Positions 1-8,295 of a stretch of 12,311 bases of DNA are shown here, one piece after another; position 1 is the first letter of the stretch; every line of letters begins with the position of its first letter. Below the pieces are notes generated by a model, which was not told the DNA's origin, searched no databases, and worked only from the letters and a program-made list of their open reading frames with translations. This DNA comes from Streptomyces sp. NRRL WC-3549. GTDB taxonomy: Bacteria > Actinomycetota > Actinomycetes > Streptomycetales > Streptomycetaceae. The DNA is taken from the NCBI RefSeq assembly GCF_000721935.1, contig NZ_KL585394.1:396868-409178 (forward strand), in the 5' to 3' direction. A program made the position numbers and the translations under genes.

Positions 1-1
1 C

Positions 2-145
2 CCGCACTCAGCCCCCTACGAGACGTACGGCCCGGCCGGTCCCGCCGCCTCGACCGACGGCCGTCTCCGGGGCGCCACCCCGGTGTGCGCCGCGGCCGGT
101 GCCCCCTCCGACTCCCCGACTCCCCCGCGGCAAAGGGCGAGCTGA
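2..145 (+). CDS. possible C-terminal tail of an upstream gene (partial)
   Basis: An open frame enters from the left edge and stops at TGA 143-145. It encodes about 47 residues rich in Ala, Pro, Gly and Ser, with no recognisable motif. The support is compositional: third positions of this frame are close to 90% G/C, while the other two + frames look mixed. That fits the end of a gene whose body lies outside the window. Low-complexity, Pro-rich tails are common in Streptomyces membrane proteins and kinases, but nothing here identifies a family. It could equally be GC-rich non-coding DNA. Confidence 0.25.
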   Translation, partial: PHSAPYETYGPAGPAASTDGRLRGATPVCAAAGAPSDSPTPPRQRAS

Positions 146-219
146 CGCCTGCTGACGTCGTCGAGCATCATCCCGCGCCGGGCCTGACACCCGGACAGGG
201 CACATGCCCCGCCCCGGTC

Positions 220-247
220 GGCCGCCGGCCCCGCGCGGCCGGCGGCC
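220..247. terminator. GC-rich hairpin, possible terminator
   Basis: A perfect 11-bp inverted repeat (220-230 with 237-247) has a 6-nt loop. There is no T-tract, as is usual for Streptomyces terminators. It lies between the possible + strand gene tail ending at 145 and the 3' end of glpD at 416, so it could serve either strand. Confidence 0.4.
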
Positions 248-343
248 CGGGGGCCGTCGCGCGGCTCAGGCCGGACACGTGCGCCGGCCCCGGCACCGAG
301 GACCTCGAAACCGCCGGGCCCCCCACGCCCCGCGACTCCCCGG

Positions 344-360
344 TACCCCGCAGCGGGGTA
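344..360 (-). terminator. small hairpin downstream of glpD
   Basis: TACCCCG (344-350) and CGGGGTA (354-360) form a 7-bp stem with a 3-nt loop, about 55 bp beyond the glpD stop codon. It is the nearest hairpin after glpD and may be its transcription end. It is short and has no T-tract. Confidence 0.35.
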
Positions 361-415
361 GGGACCTCCGATCCGAGGCCCAGTCCGGCCCGGAGACCCG
401 CCTGCCGCCCCACGC

Positions 416-2122
416 TCACAGCGGCACGATGTCCGGCGCCCCCAGCCGCGCCGCGTCCGCCGTGAGGTCGTCGGGCTGCCGCTGCGACTCCCGCTCCGCC
501 TCGACCCGCTTGCGGTAGTGCTCCACCTCCCGCTCCACCTGGCCGGTGTCCCAGCCCAGCACCGGCGCCATCAGGTCCGCGCACTCCCGGGCGCACCGGG
601 TGCCCCGGTCGAAGGTCTCGATGGAGATCCGGGTGCGCCGGGTCAGTACGTCGTCGAGGTGGCGGGCGCCTTCGTGCGAGGCGGCGTAGACGACCTCGGC
701 CCGCAGGTAGTCCTCCGCCCCGGCCAGTGGTTCGCCGAGCGTCGCGTCGGCCTCCACCAGGTCGAGGACCTCCTCGGCCATCGAGCCGTACCGGTTGAGC
801 AGGTGCTCGATCCGGACGACGTGCAGCCCGGTGCGGGCGGCGATCCTCGCCCGGGCGTTCCACAGGGCGCGGTACCCCTCGGCGCCGAGCAGCGGCACCT
901 CCTCCGTCACGCAGCGGGCCACCCGCTGGTCCAGTCCGTGTACCGCCTCGTCCACGGCGTCCTTCGCCATCACCCGGTACGTCGTGTACTTGCCGCCCGC
1001 CACCACGACGAGTCCCGGCACCGGATGCGCCACCGTGTGCTCCCGGGAGAGCTTGCTCGTCGCGTCCGACTCGCCGGCCAACAGGGGCCGCAGCCCCGCG
1101 TAGACGCCCTCGACGTCGTCCCGGCCGAGCGGCACGTTGAGCACCGAGTTGACGTGTTCGAGCAGGTAGTCGATGTCGGCGCTGGAGGCGGCCGGGTGCG
1201 TCTTGTCCAGATCCCAGTCGGTGTCGGTGGTGCCGATGATCCAGTGCCGGCCCCAGGGGATCACGAAGAGGACGGACTTCTCGGTGCGCAGGATCAGCCC
1301 GGTCGTGGAGTGGATGCGGTCCTTCGGTACGACGAGGTGGATTCCCTTGGACGCCCGGACGTGGAACTGGCCGCGCTCGCCGATGAGGGCCTGGGTGTCG
1401 TCCGTCCACACCCCGGTCGCGTTGACCACCTGCTTGGCCCGCACCTCGTACTCGCCGCCGCCCTCGACGTCCTCGACCCGCACGCCGACGACGCGCTCGC
1501 CCTCCCGCAGGAAGCCGGTCACCCGGGCGCCGTTCGCCACGTGTGCGCCGTAGCCCGCGGCGGTGCGGACCAGGGTCGCCACATAGCGGGCGTCGTCCAT
1601 CTGGGCGTCGTAGTACTGGAGGGCGCCGACCAGGGCGTCCTTCCGCAGGGCCGGTGCCACGCGCAGCGCGTGGCGGCGCGAGAGGTGGCGGTGCATGGGC
1701 AGCCCGCGGCCGTGGCCCGAGGAGACCGACATCGCGTCGTACAACGCGACGCCCGAGCCCGCGTACAGCCGCTCCCACCCCTTGTGCTGCAAGGGGTAGA
1801 GGAAGGGGACGGGCTTCACCAGGTGCGGGGCCAGCCGCTCCAGGAGCAGCCCGCGCTCCTTCAGCGCCTCCCGGACGAGCGTGAAATCCAGCATCTCCAG
1901 ATAGCGCAGCCCGCCGTGGATCAGCTTGCTCGACCTGCTGGACGTCCCCGCCGCCCAGTCACGCGCCTCGACGAGGCCCGTCGAGAGTCCTCTGGTGGCG
2001 GCGTCCAGCGCGGTCCCGGCGCCGACCACGCCCGCCCCCACGACCAGCACGTCCAGTTCGCGCTCGGCCATCGCGGCCAGCGCCTCGGCGCGCTCCGCGG
2101 GTCCCAGTGTCGCTGTCCTCAC
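416..2122 (-). CDS. glpD: FAD-dependent glycerol-3-phosphate dehydrogenase
   Basis: It oxidises sn-glycerol-3-phosphate to dihydroxyacetone phosphate and passes electrons through FAD to the respiratory quinone pool. It works peripherally at the membrane in glycerol and phospholipid catabolism. The 568-residue product is normal length for bacterial GlpD. The N-terminal Rossmann motif GAGVVG is at residues 29-34. The GlpD/GlpA signature SSRSSKLIHGGLRYLE follows at 61-76, and the C-terminal third matches the GlpD helical cap. The GTG start at 2122 is supported by GGGAGG five bases upstream (2128-2133). The gene stands alone, divergent from the nucleotide-sugar dehydrogenase gene, with no glycerol kinase or facilitator beside it. 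Streptomyces usually also has a glpD in the gyl glycerol operon, so this is probably a second, separately regulated copy. Family assignment is secure; physiological role is inferred. Confidence 0.95.
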   Translation of the reverse strand: MRTATLGPAERAEALAAMAERELDVLVVGAGVVGAGTALDAATRGLSTGLVEARDWAAGTSSRSSKLIHGGLRYLEMLDFTLVREALKERGLLLERLAPHLVKPVPFLYPLQHKGWERLYAGSGVALYDAMSVSSGHGRGLPMHRHLSRRHALRVAPALRKDALVGALQYYDAQMDDARYVATLVRTAAGYGAHVANGARVTGFLREGERVVGVRVEDVEGGGEYEVRAKQVVNATGVWTDDTQALIGERGQFHVRASKGIHLVVPKDRIHSTTGLILRTEKSVLFVIPWGRHWIIGTTDTDWDLDKTHPAASSADIDYLLEHVNSVLNVPLGRDDVEGVYAGLRPLLAGESDATSKLSREHTVAHPVPGLVVVAGGKYTTYRVMAKDAVDEAVHGLDQRVARCVTEEVPLLGAEGYRALWNARARIAARTGLHVVRIEHLLNRYGSMAEEVLDLVEADATLGEPLAGAEDYLRAEVVYAASHEGARHLDDVLTRRTRISIETFDRGTRCARECADLMAPVLGWDTGQVEREVEHYRKRVEAERESQRQPDDLTADAARLGAPDIVPL

Positions 2123-2253
2123 TGCTGCCTCCCGGTACTCCCGGTATTCCGGTCATCTGGGTGCTTCGGCGTGGGGAGCGAGGCCGGCCACGCGGCCGGA
2201 CGGCTGCGCCCACCCTCCGATTCTGTCCGCGCGCGGCGACTTCAGCCACCGCC

Positions 2254-2262
2254 TGTGGACAA
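2254..2262 (-). promoter_or_regulatory. DnaA box, exact TTGTCCACA
   Basis: The - strand reads TTGTCCACA, the preferred Streptomyces DnaA-binding nonamer. It is intergenic, about 130 bp upstream of the glpD start. An inverted partner with one difference lies 66 bp away. Whether DnaA binds here is not shown by sequence alone. Confidence 0.45.
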
Positions 2263-2328
2263 CACCCGGCCCATGAGACCCACTGAATGCGACATACAGG
2301 TCATATATACGCCTAGTCTGACATTGCA

Positions 2329-2337
2329 CTGTCCACA
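2329..2337 (+). promoter_or_regulatory. DnaA-box-like CTGTCCACA
   Basis: CTGTCCACA fits the relaxed Streptomyces DnaA-box consensus (Y-Y-V-TCCACA). It is inverted relative to the box at 2254-2262. The two share a 9-bp inverted repeat (2253-2261 with 2330-2338). It falls just downstream of the candidate -10 at 2314-2319, so a bound protein could affect transcription of the dehydrogenase gene. Confidence 0.35.
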
Positions 2338-2472
2338 GCAGTTGCGCTCTCCGCCTCTTGGTCTTATTGGGCCCGCTCCGCCACCCGCGCTCCGCGCTGC
2401 CGGGCCCGCTCAAGGCCTTTCGTTCGGATCAGGCCCCAGGCGGCCAGGCCCCAGGGAAGGACGGCCCTCCTC

Positions 2473-3735
2473 ATGCCCGCAGACCTCGCTGTCATCGGAC
2501 TCGGCCACCTCGGCCTGCCCCTCGCCCAGGCGGCCGTCGCCGCGGGGATCCAGACGGTCGGGTACGACACCGACCCGCGTCCGTACGCCGAGCTCTCCGC
2601 CGGGCGTACTCCGGTCGAGGGATCCCTCAGCGCCTCCGACATCCGCCGGATGCTCTCGGGGGGCTTCCGGCCCACCGCCGACCCGGCCGAGCTCGGCCGG
2701 GTCCGCACCGCCGTGATCTGCGCCCCCACCCCGCTCGGCCAGGACCGCGCCCTCGACCTCGGCCCGGTCGCCGACGCGGCCCGCGCCCTGGCCGTACGGC
2801 TCAGGCCGCACACCACCGTCCTGGTGGAGTCGGCCGTACCGCCGGGCACCACCGAGAACGTCGTCCGGGCGCTCCTGGAGGAGGGCTCGGGCCTGCGCGC
2901 GGGACGCGACTTCCACCTCGCCCACTCCCCCGCCCGACTGGACCCGGGCAACCGGACCCACGTCCTCGCCAACACCCCCAAGGTCATCGGCGGCCTCACC
3001 CCCGCCTGCACAGAGTCGGCCGCCGCCTTCTACGGCCGGCTCACCGACAAGGTGGTCCGGGCCAGGGGGCCGCGCGAGGCGGAGATGACCAAGGTCCTCG
3101 AAACCAACTTCCGGCACGTCAACATCGCCCTCGTCAACGAGATGGCGGTCCTCTGCCACGACCTCGGGGTCGACCTCTGGGACGTCATCAGGTGCGCCGA
3201 GACGAAGCCCTTCGGCTTCCAGCCCTTCCGCCCCGGACCCGGCGTGGGCGGCCACGGCGCCCCGGTGGACCCCGGCTACTTCCCGTACGGCAGCCGCACC
3301 CCCGGCCATCCCCTGCGCATGGTCTCGCTGGCCAAGGAGATCAACGACCGGATGCCGGGCTACGTGATCCAGCGGTGCGCGACCCTGCTGAACGAGCACG
3401 GCAAGTCCGTCCGGAGCGCCCGGGTGCTCCTCCTCGGCGTCACCTACAAGCCCGACCTCGCCGACCAGGAGGCCTCCCCCGCCCGTGAGATCGCGAGCCG
3501 GCTCATGGACATGGGCGCCCAGATCGGGTACCACGACCCCCACGTCCTGGACTGGCGGGTGCGCGACGTGCCCGTCCCGCGTGCCGACTCGCTGTACGAG
3601 GCCGCCTCCGGCGCGGACCTGACGGTGCTTCTCCAGCACCACCGCACCTATGACCTCCAGGGCCTGGCGGTGAAGGCCCAACTCCTCCTGGACACACGGG
3701 GAGCGACTCCGGCCGGCGCCGCCCACCGGCTCTAG
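2473..3735 (+). CDS. UDP-glucose/GDP-mannose dehydrogenase-family protein with altered active site
   Basis: The 420-residue product is collinear with WbpA/Ugd-type nucleotide-sugar 6-dehydrogenases, which use two NAD+ to turn a UDP-sugar into its uronic acid. The NAD-binding motif GLGHLG is at residues 9-14. The middle-domain helix carries Lys207 and Asn217 in the usual context (EAEMTK...NFRHVNIALVNE). The C-terminal domain has GVTYKPD at 322-328. Three hallmark positions are changed. The catalytic-Cys loop, normally GGHCxPVDP, reads GGHGAPVDP with Gly262. The normal SPE reads SPA (152-154). The normal D-x-RESP reads DQEASP (331-336). Classic Cys-dependent four-electron oxidation is therefore unlikely. 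It could be a two-electron enzyme, a binding protein or a pseudoenzyme. The reading frame is intact and shows normal GC codon bias, so it is not a decayed gene. The ATG at 2473 has GGAAGGA about 11 bases upstream, a slightly long spacing. No glycosyltransferase or sugar-pathway gene is adjacent. Confidence 0.85.
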   Translation: MPADLAVIGLGHLGLPLAQAAVAAGIQTVGYDTDPRPYAELSAGRTPVEGSLSASDIRRMLSGGFRPTADPAELGRVRTAVICAPTPLGQDRALDLGPVADAARALAVRLRPHTTVLVESAVPPGTTENVVRALLEEGSGLRAGRDFHLAHSPARLDPGNRTHVLANTPKVIGGLTPACTESAAAFYGRLTDKVVRARGPREAEMTKVLETNFRHVNIALVNEMAVLCHDLGVDLWDVIRCAETKPFGFQPFRPGPGVGGHGAPVDPGYFPYGSRTPGHPLRMVSLAKEINDRMPGYVIQRCATLLNEHGKSVRSARVLLLGVTYKPDLADQEASPAREIASRLMDMGAQIGYHDPHVLDWRVRDVPVPRADSLYEAASGADLTVLLQHHRTYDLQGLAVKAQLLLDTRGATPAGAAHRL

Positions 3736-3844
3736 AGTCCAGGCCCCCCAAGGGTTTCCCGGTGTCCCGGGTCGGTCCGGCCTGCTAGCCTGCGGCGTCA
3801 CTCGTCGCACAGCCGTGCGCATCCGTCCCAGGGGGAACACACCA

Positions 3845-4444
3845 ATGAGCCAGCCCGTCCAGCCGCCGAACCCACCCCAGCAGCCTTACGGCGGCGGACA
3901 GCCCACCGACGGCAACCCGTACGCACAGCAGCCCGGCACCCCGTACCCGGCCCACCCCGGCGCGCCGGCCGGGAACCCGTTCGCGGAGCAGCAGGGCGGC
4001 GGGTTCGGCGGCGGTGCTCCGTTCCAGCCCGCCCCTGCGGCCCGTCACAACATCGGTCTCGCTGTGCTGGCCGCCCTGGGCGCCGCGATCGTCGCCGCCA
4101 TCCTCTACGGCGTCATCGCCGGGTCCATCGAGCGCGAGATCGGCTACGCGGCCGTCGGCGTCGGCTTCCTGGTCGGCTTCGTCGGGAGCAAGGTCGGCGG
4201 CCAGAACCCGGCCGTCATCGGCGCGGGTGTGCTCTTCTCCCTGGTGGCCGTCTTCTTCGGTCAGCTCATCGGCATGTCGATGATCCTCGCCGACGCTCTG
4301 CACGTCGGCTTCTCCGAGGTCTTCTTCGACCACTTCGGCGACCTGATGGACCTCTGGAAGGAGCAAGCCGGTTTCATGACGTACCTCTTCCTGCTCCTGG
4401 GCCCGGTCGCCGCCTTCGGTGGCGCCAAGAAGGCCGTCGGCTGA
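3845..4444 (+). CDS. Pro/Gly-rich N-terminus, four-helix membrane protein of unknown function
   Basis: I recognise no named family. The 199-residue product has a disordered cytoplasmic-looking N-terminal 65 residues full of Pro, Gln, Gly and Tyr (repeated PYxxxP/NPY/NPF-type motifs). About four hydrophobic segments follow, at roughly 70-92, 99-115, 122-146 and 176-194, with an acidic/aromatic loop (FSEVFFDHFGDLMDLW) before the last. This architecture is common in actinobacterial envelope proteins whose Pro-rich tails scaffold other proteins, but no function can be inferred. The start at 3845 is preferred over an in-frame ATG at 3815 because GGGGGAA lies 7 bases upstream of it. A -10-like TAGCCT is at 3786-3791, without a convincing -35. 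The gene follows the dehydrogenase after 109 bp and converges on guaB3. Confidence 0.8.
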   Translation: MSQPVQPPNPPQQPYGGGQPTDGNPYAQQPGTPYPAHPGAPAGNPFAEQQGGGFGGGAPFQPAPAARHNIGLAVLAALGAAIVAAILYGVIAGSIEREIGYAAVGVGFLVGFVGSKVGGQNPAVIGAGVLFSLVAVFFGQLIGMSMILADALHVGFSEVFFDHFGDLMDLWKEQAGFMTYLFLLLGPVAAFGGAKKAVG

Positions 4445-4456
4445 GCCGCACCCGTA

Positions 4457-4503
4457 GACGCACAGGGCCCGGACCACATTGCGTGGTCCGGGCCCTGTGC
4501 GTC
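4457..4503. terminator. bidirectional terminator, 21-bp perfect stem
   Basis: Bases 4457-4477 and 4483-4503 are perfect reverse complements, with the 5-nt loop ATTGC. This is the strongest hairpin in the window. It fills almost the whole 72-bp gap between the convergent membrane-protein and guaB3 genes, 12-13 bp from each stop codon, so it should end transcription in both directions. No T-tract is present, which is normal in this genus. Confidence 0.85.
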
Positions 4504-4516
4504 GCGTATGACCAGG

Positions 4517-5641
4517 TCAGCGGCGGTGCTGCGAGTCCGCCACCGTCACCTCGACCCGCTGGAACTCCTTGAGGTCGCTGTAGCCCGTGGTGGCCATCGC
4601 CCGACGCAGTGCGCCGAAGATGTTCATCGAGCCGTCGGGGTTGTGCGACGGACCGGTCAGGACCTCCTCGGTGGTGCCCACGGAGCCGAGGTCGACCAGC
4701 TTGCCGCGCGGCACGTCCTCGTGGACGGCCTCCATGCCCCAGTGCCGGCCGCGGCCGGGCGCGTCCGTCGCACGGGCCAGCGGAGAGCCCATCATCACGG
4801 CGTCCGCGCCGCAGGCGACGGCCTTCGGGATGTCGCCGGACCAGCCCACGCCGCCGTCGGCGATGACGTGCACGTACCGGCCGCCCGACTCGTCCATGTA
4901 GTCACGGCGGGCCCCGGCCACGTCCGCGACCGCGGTCGCCATCGGGACCTGGATACCGAAGACGTTGCGCGTGGTGTGCGCGGCACCGCCGCCGAAGCCG
5001 ACGAGGACACCGGCCGCGCCGGTACGCATCAGGTGCAGGGCGGCGGTGTACGTGGCGCAGCCGCCGACGATCACCGGGACGTCCAGCTCGTAGATGAACT
5101 GCTTCAGGTTGAGCGGCTCGGCCGCGCCCGAGACGTGCTCGGCGGAGACCGTCGTACCGCGGATGACGAAGATGTCCACACCCGCGTCGACGACGGCCTT
5201 GGAGAACTGCGCGGTGCGCTGCGGCGAGAGCGCGGCGGCGGTCACGACGCCGGAGTCGCGCACCTCCTTGAGGCGCTGCCCGATCAGCTCCTCCTGGATG
5301 GGCGCGGAGTAGATCTCCTGGAGCCGGCGGGTCGCGGTCTCGACCGGCATCTCGGCGATCTCGTCGAGCAGCGGCTGCGGGTCGGCGTGCCGCGTCCACA
5401 GCCCCTCGAGGTTGAGGACGCCGAGGCCGCCCAGCTCACCGATGCGGATGGCGGTCTGCGGGGAGACCACCGAGTCCATGGGTGCGGCCAGGAACGGCAG
5501 CTCGAAGCGGTAGGCGTCGATCTGCCAGGCGATCGAGACCTCCTTCGGGTCACGGGTACGCCGGCTCGGTACGACAGCGATGTCGTCGAACGCGTACGCC
5601 CTGCGGCCGCGCTTGCCGCGCCCGATCTCGATCTCAGTCAC
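4517..5641 (-). CDS. guaB3: GuaB3-family IMP dehydrogenase-related protein
   Basis: The 374-residue (beta/alpha)8-barrel protein is the actinobacterial GuaB3 paralogue of IMP dehydrogenase. It begins with the YAFDDIAVVPS motif (residues 16-26) that corresponds to the TYDDVLLLP region of GuaB. It keeps the phosphate-binding ADGGVGWSGDI (261-271) and GADAVMMGSPLA segments. It lacks the CBS-domain insertion. In the catalytic loop it reads VGFGGGAAHTTR (214-225), with His222 where GuaB has Cys311. The Arg-Tyr flap is also absent, replaced by a GRGRHWG segment near 296-302. Normal IMP dehydrogenase chemistry is therefore not expected. Such divergence is, as far as I know, typical of actinobacterial GuaB3, whose role is unsettled. 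The GTG start at 5641 has AGGGAAAGG upstream, at longish spacing. It follows guaB on the same strand with a hairpin between them. Confidence 0.9.
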   Translation of the reverse strand: MTEIEIGRGKRGRRAYAFDDIAVVPSRRTRDPKEVSIAWQIDAYRFELPFLAAPMDSVVSPQTAIRIGELGGLGVLNLEGLWTRHADPQPLLDEIAEMPVETATRRLQEIYSAPIQEELIGQRLKEVRDSGVVTAAALSPQRTAQFSKAVVDAGVDIFVIRGTTVSAEHVSGAAEPLNLKQFIYELDVPVIVGGCATYTAALHLMRTGAAGVLVGFGGGAAHTTRNVFGIQVPMATAVADVAGARRDYMDESGGRYVHVIADGGVGWSGDIPKAVACGADAVMMGSPLARATDAPGRGRHWGMEAVHEDVPRGKLVDLGSVGTTEEVLTGPSHNPDGSMNIFGALRRAMATTGYSDLKEFQRVEVTVADSQHRR

Positions 5642-5695
5642 GATGGTGTGGCCTTTCCCTCTACGTCTGCGCTGTCCAGTATCCCCGACGCACGC

Positions 5696-5733
5696 GTGAG
5701 GGGCGGTCCCGGGAACCCCGGACCGCCCCTCAC
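5696..5733 (-). terminator. hairpin terminator of guaB
   Basis: A perfect 14-bp stem (5696-5709 with 5720-5733) has a 10-nt loop and starts 13 bp after the guaB stop codon. It separates guaB from guaB3, which starts at 5641. Either guaB3 has its own promoter in the remaining 55 bp or it is expressed by read-through. I saw no clear promoter there. Confidence 0.7.
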
Positions 5734-5746
5734 CTGCGCCGCTGTC

Positions 5747-7316
<1,570 letters not shown>

Positions 7317-7381
7317 TCCACCACCAGGATCACCCGGTCGTTCCGTGCGTTCCCACGAAGCCGCGGCCGTGGCGCACCGGG

Positions 7382-7399
7382 CCCCCGCCTGGGCGGGGG
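7382..7399 (-). terminator. hairpin terminator of shbA
   Basis: CCCCCGCC (7382-7389) and GGCGGGGG (7392-7399) form a GC-only stem; allowing a realistic 4-nt loop leaves 7 bp. It lies 45 bp after the shbA stop codon and upstream of the guaB promoter region, which argues that the two genes are transcribed separately. Confidence 0.6.
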
Positions 7400-7444
7400 T
7401 GACGAAGCTCCCACCGCCCCGGCTCCGCGGACCTCCCCGCCGGC

Positions 7445-8020
7445 CTACTGCCCCGCGAGGGCCCGCAGCCTGCTCAGCGCGCGGTGCTGGGCGACCCGGA
7501 CCGCACCCGGCGACATCCCCAGCATCTGTCCCGTCTCCTCCGCGGTCAGTCCGACCGCGACCCGCAGGACGAGCAACTCGCGCTGGTTCTCCGGGAGGTT
7601 GGCGAGGAGTTTCTTCGCCCAGGCCGCATCGCTGCTGAGCAGCGCGCGCTCCTCCGGTCCGAGCGAGTCGTCGGGCCGCTCGGGCATCTCGTCGGAGGGC
7701 ACGGCCGTCGATCCGGGATGGCGCATCGCGGCGCGCTGGAGATCGGCGACCTTGTGGCCCGCGATGGCGAAGACGAAGGCCTCGAAGGGCCGCCCGGTGT
7801 CCTTGTACCGGGGCAGCGCCATCAGCACCGCGACACAGACCTCCTGCGCGAGGTCCTCCACGAAGTGACGGGCATCACCCGGCAGCCGGCTCAGCCGGGA
7901 CCGGCAGTAGCGCAGGGCCAGCGGATGGACGTGGGCCAGCAGGTCATGGGTGGCCTGCGCGTCGCCGTCGACGGCACGGTGCACCAGGGCACCGATCACC
8001 GTCGTCTCGTCCTCGCGCAT
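7445..8020 (-). CDS. shbA: sigma-70 family (ECF-type) RNA polymerase sigma factor, ShbA-like
   Basis: The protein has sigma region 2 (about residues 8-97, with [21 protein letters not shown] and the [15 protein letters not shown] helix) and region 4 (about 134-187, with [12 protein letters not shown] and the helix-turn-helix [24 protein letters not shown]). It lacks regions 1 and 3, which is the ECF layout. Its place between guaB and bldM matches ShbA, which in Streptomyces griseus was shown to direct transcription of hrdB, the principal sigma factor gene. Function here is inferred from family and position. The start is uncertain. I chose ATG 8020 (191 residues) because coding composition falls off upstream. 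An in-frame ATG at 8110 has a much better Shine-Dalgarno (GGGGAGGG) and would add 30 low-complexity residues. No anti-sigma factor gene is adjacent. Confidence 0.9.
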   Translation of the reverse strand: MREDETTVIGALVHRAVDGDAQATHDLLAHVHPLALRYCRSRLSRLPGDARHFVEDLAQEVCVAVLMALPRYKDTGRPFEAFVFAIAGHKVADLQRAAMRHPGSTAVPSDEMPERPDDSLGPEERALLSSDAAWAKKLLANLPENQRELLVLRVAVGLTAEETGQMLGMSPGAVRVAQHRALSRLRALAGQ

Positions 8021-8243
8021 CGGACCATGGTGCCTTGAGGGTGTCCCGTCCGCTCCATCGCGTCCCGAGTTGTGCACCGAAGCGTTATGAGCGGGTGCGC
8101 CGGATGTCATGTCCTGCGCCCTCCCCTTCCGCTCGACCGAATCGTTCCCGAGGAACTCCACACCTCAAGGATGCGGCATCGGCCGGGAAGCGTCACATAC
8201 CACTGGCGGGACCGGTCCGGCGGCGGGTCCGGCGCCGACGGGA

Positions 8244-8268
8244 TCCCGTCCGCCGGACGCGGACGGGA
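8244..8268 (-). terminator. hairpin terminator of bldM
   Basis: TCCCGTCCGC (8244-8253) pairs with GCGGACGGGA (8259-8268) across a 5-nt loop, starting 27 bp after the bldM stop codon. A competing 14-bp palindrome GACGGGATCCCGTC (8237-8250) overlaps it. It separates bldM from shbA. Confidence 0.6.
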
Positions 8269-8295
8269 CCGTACGGCCGCCGGGCCGCCGGGGTC

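Larger units (their letters stand above)
2123..2472. promoter_or_regulatory. divergent glpD / dehydrogenase intergenic region
   Basis: This 350-bp region contains no gene. The glpD-proximal half is GC-rich. The middle (about 2280-2350) is much richer in A+T and is where promoters are expected. A TAGTCT hexamer at 2314-2319 could be a -10 element for the + strand gene, but no good -35 sits 17-18 bp upstream. GACATACAGGTC (2291-2302) is an imperfect GAC-N6-GTC inverted repeat that could be an operator. Two DnaA-box-like sequences flank this middle part and are listed separately. I could not place a glpD promoter with confidence. Confidence 0.5.

Noticed and set aside
85..465. 126-codon + strand open frame at the left end
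   Set aside because: Third-position composition is mixed, it overlaps the 3' end of glpD, and it is mostly Pro/Arg low-complexity sequence.
168..1778. Long - strand open frame (536 codons) overlapping glpD
   Set aside because: Arg/Gly/Pro-rich out-of-frame translation of glpD; the GlpD frame has all motifs and correct third-position bias.
518..2716. 732-codon + strand open frame opposite glpD running into the next gene
   Set aside because: Antisense artefact of high GC; it crosses a gene boundary and two promoter regions and has no recognisable motif.
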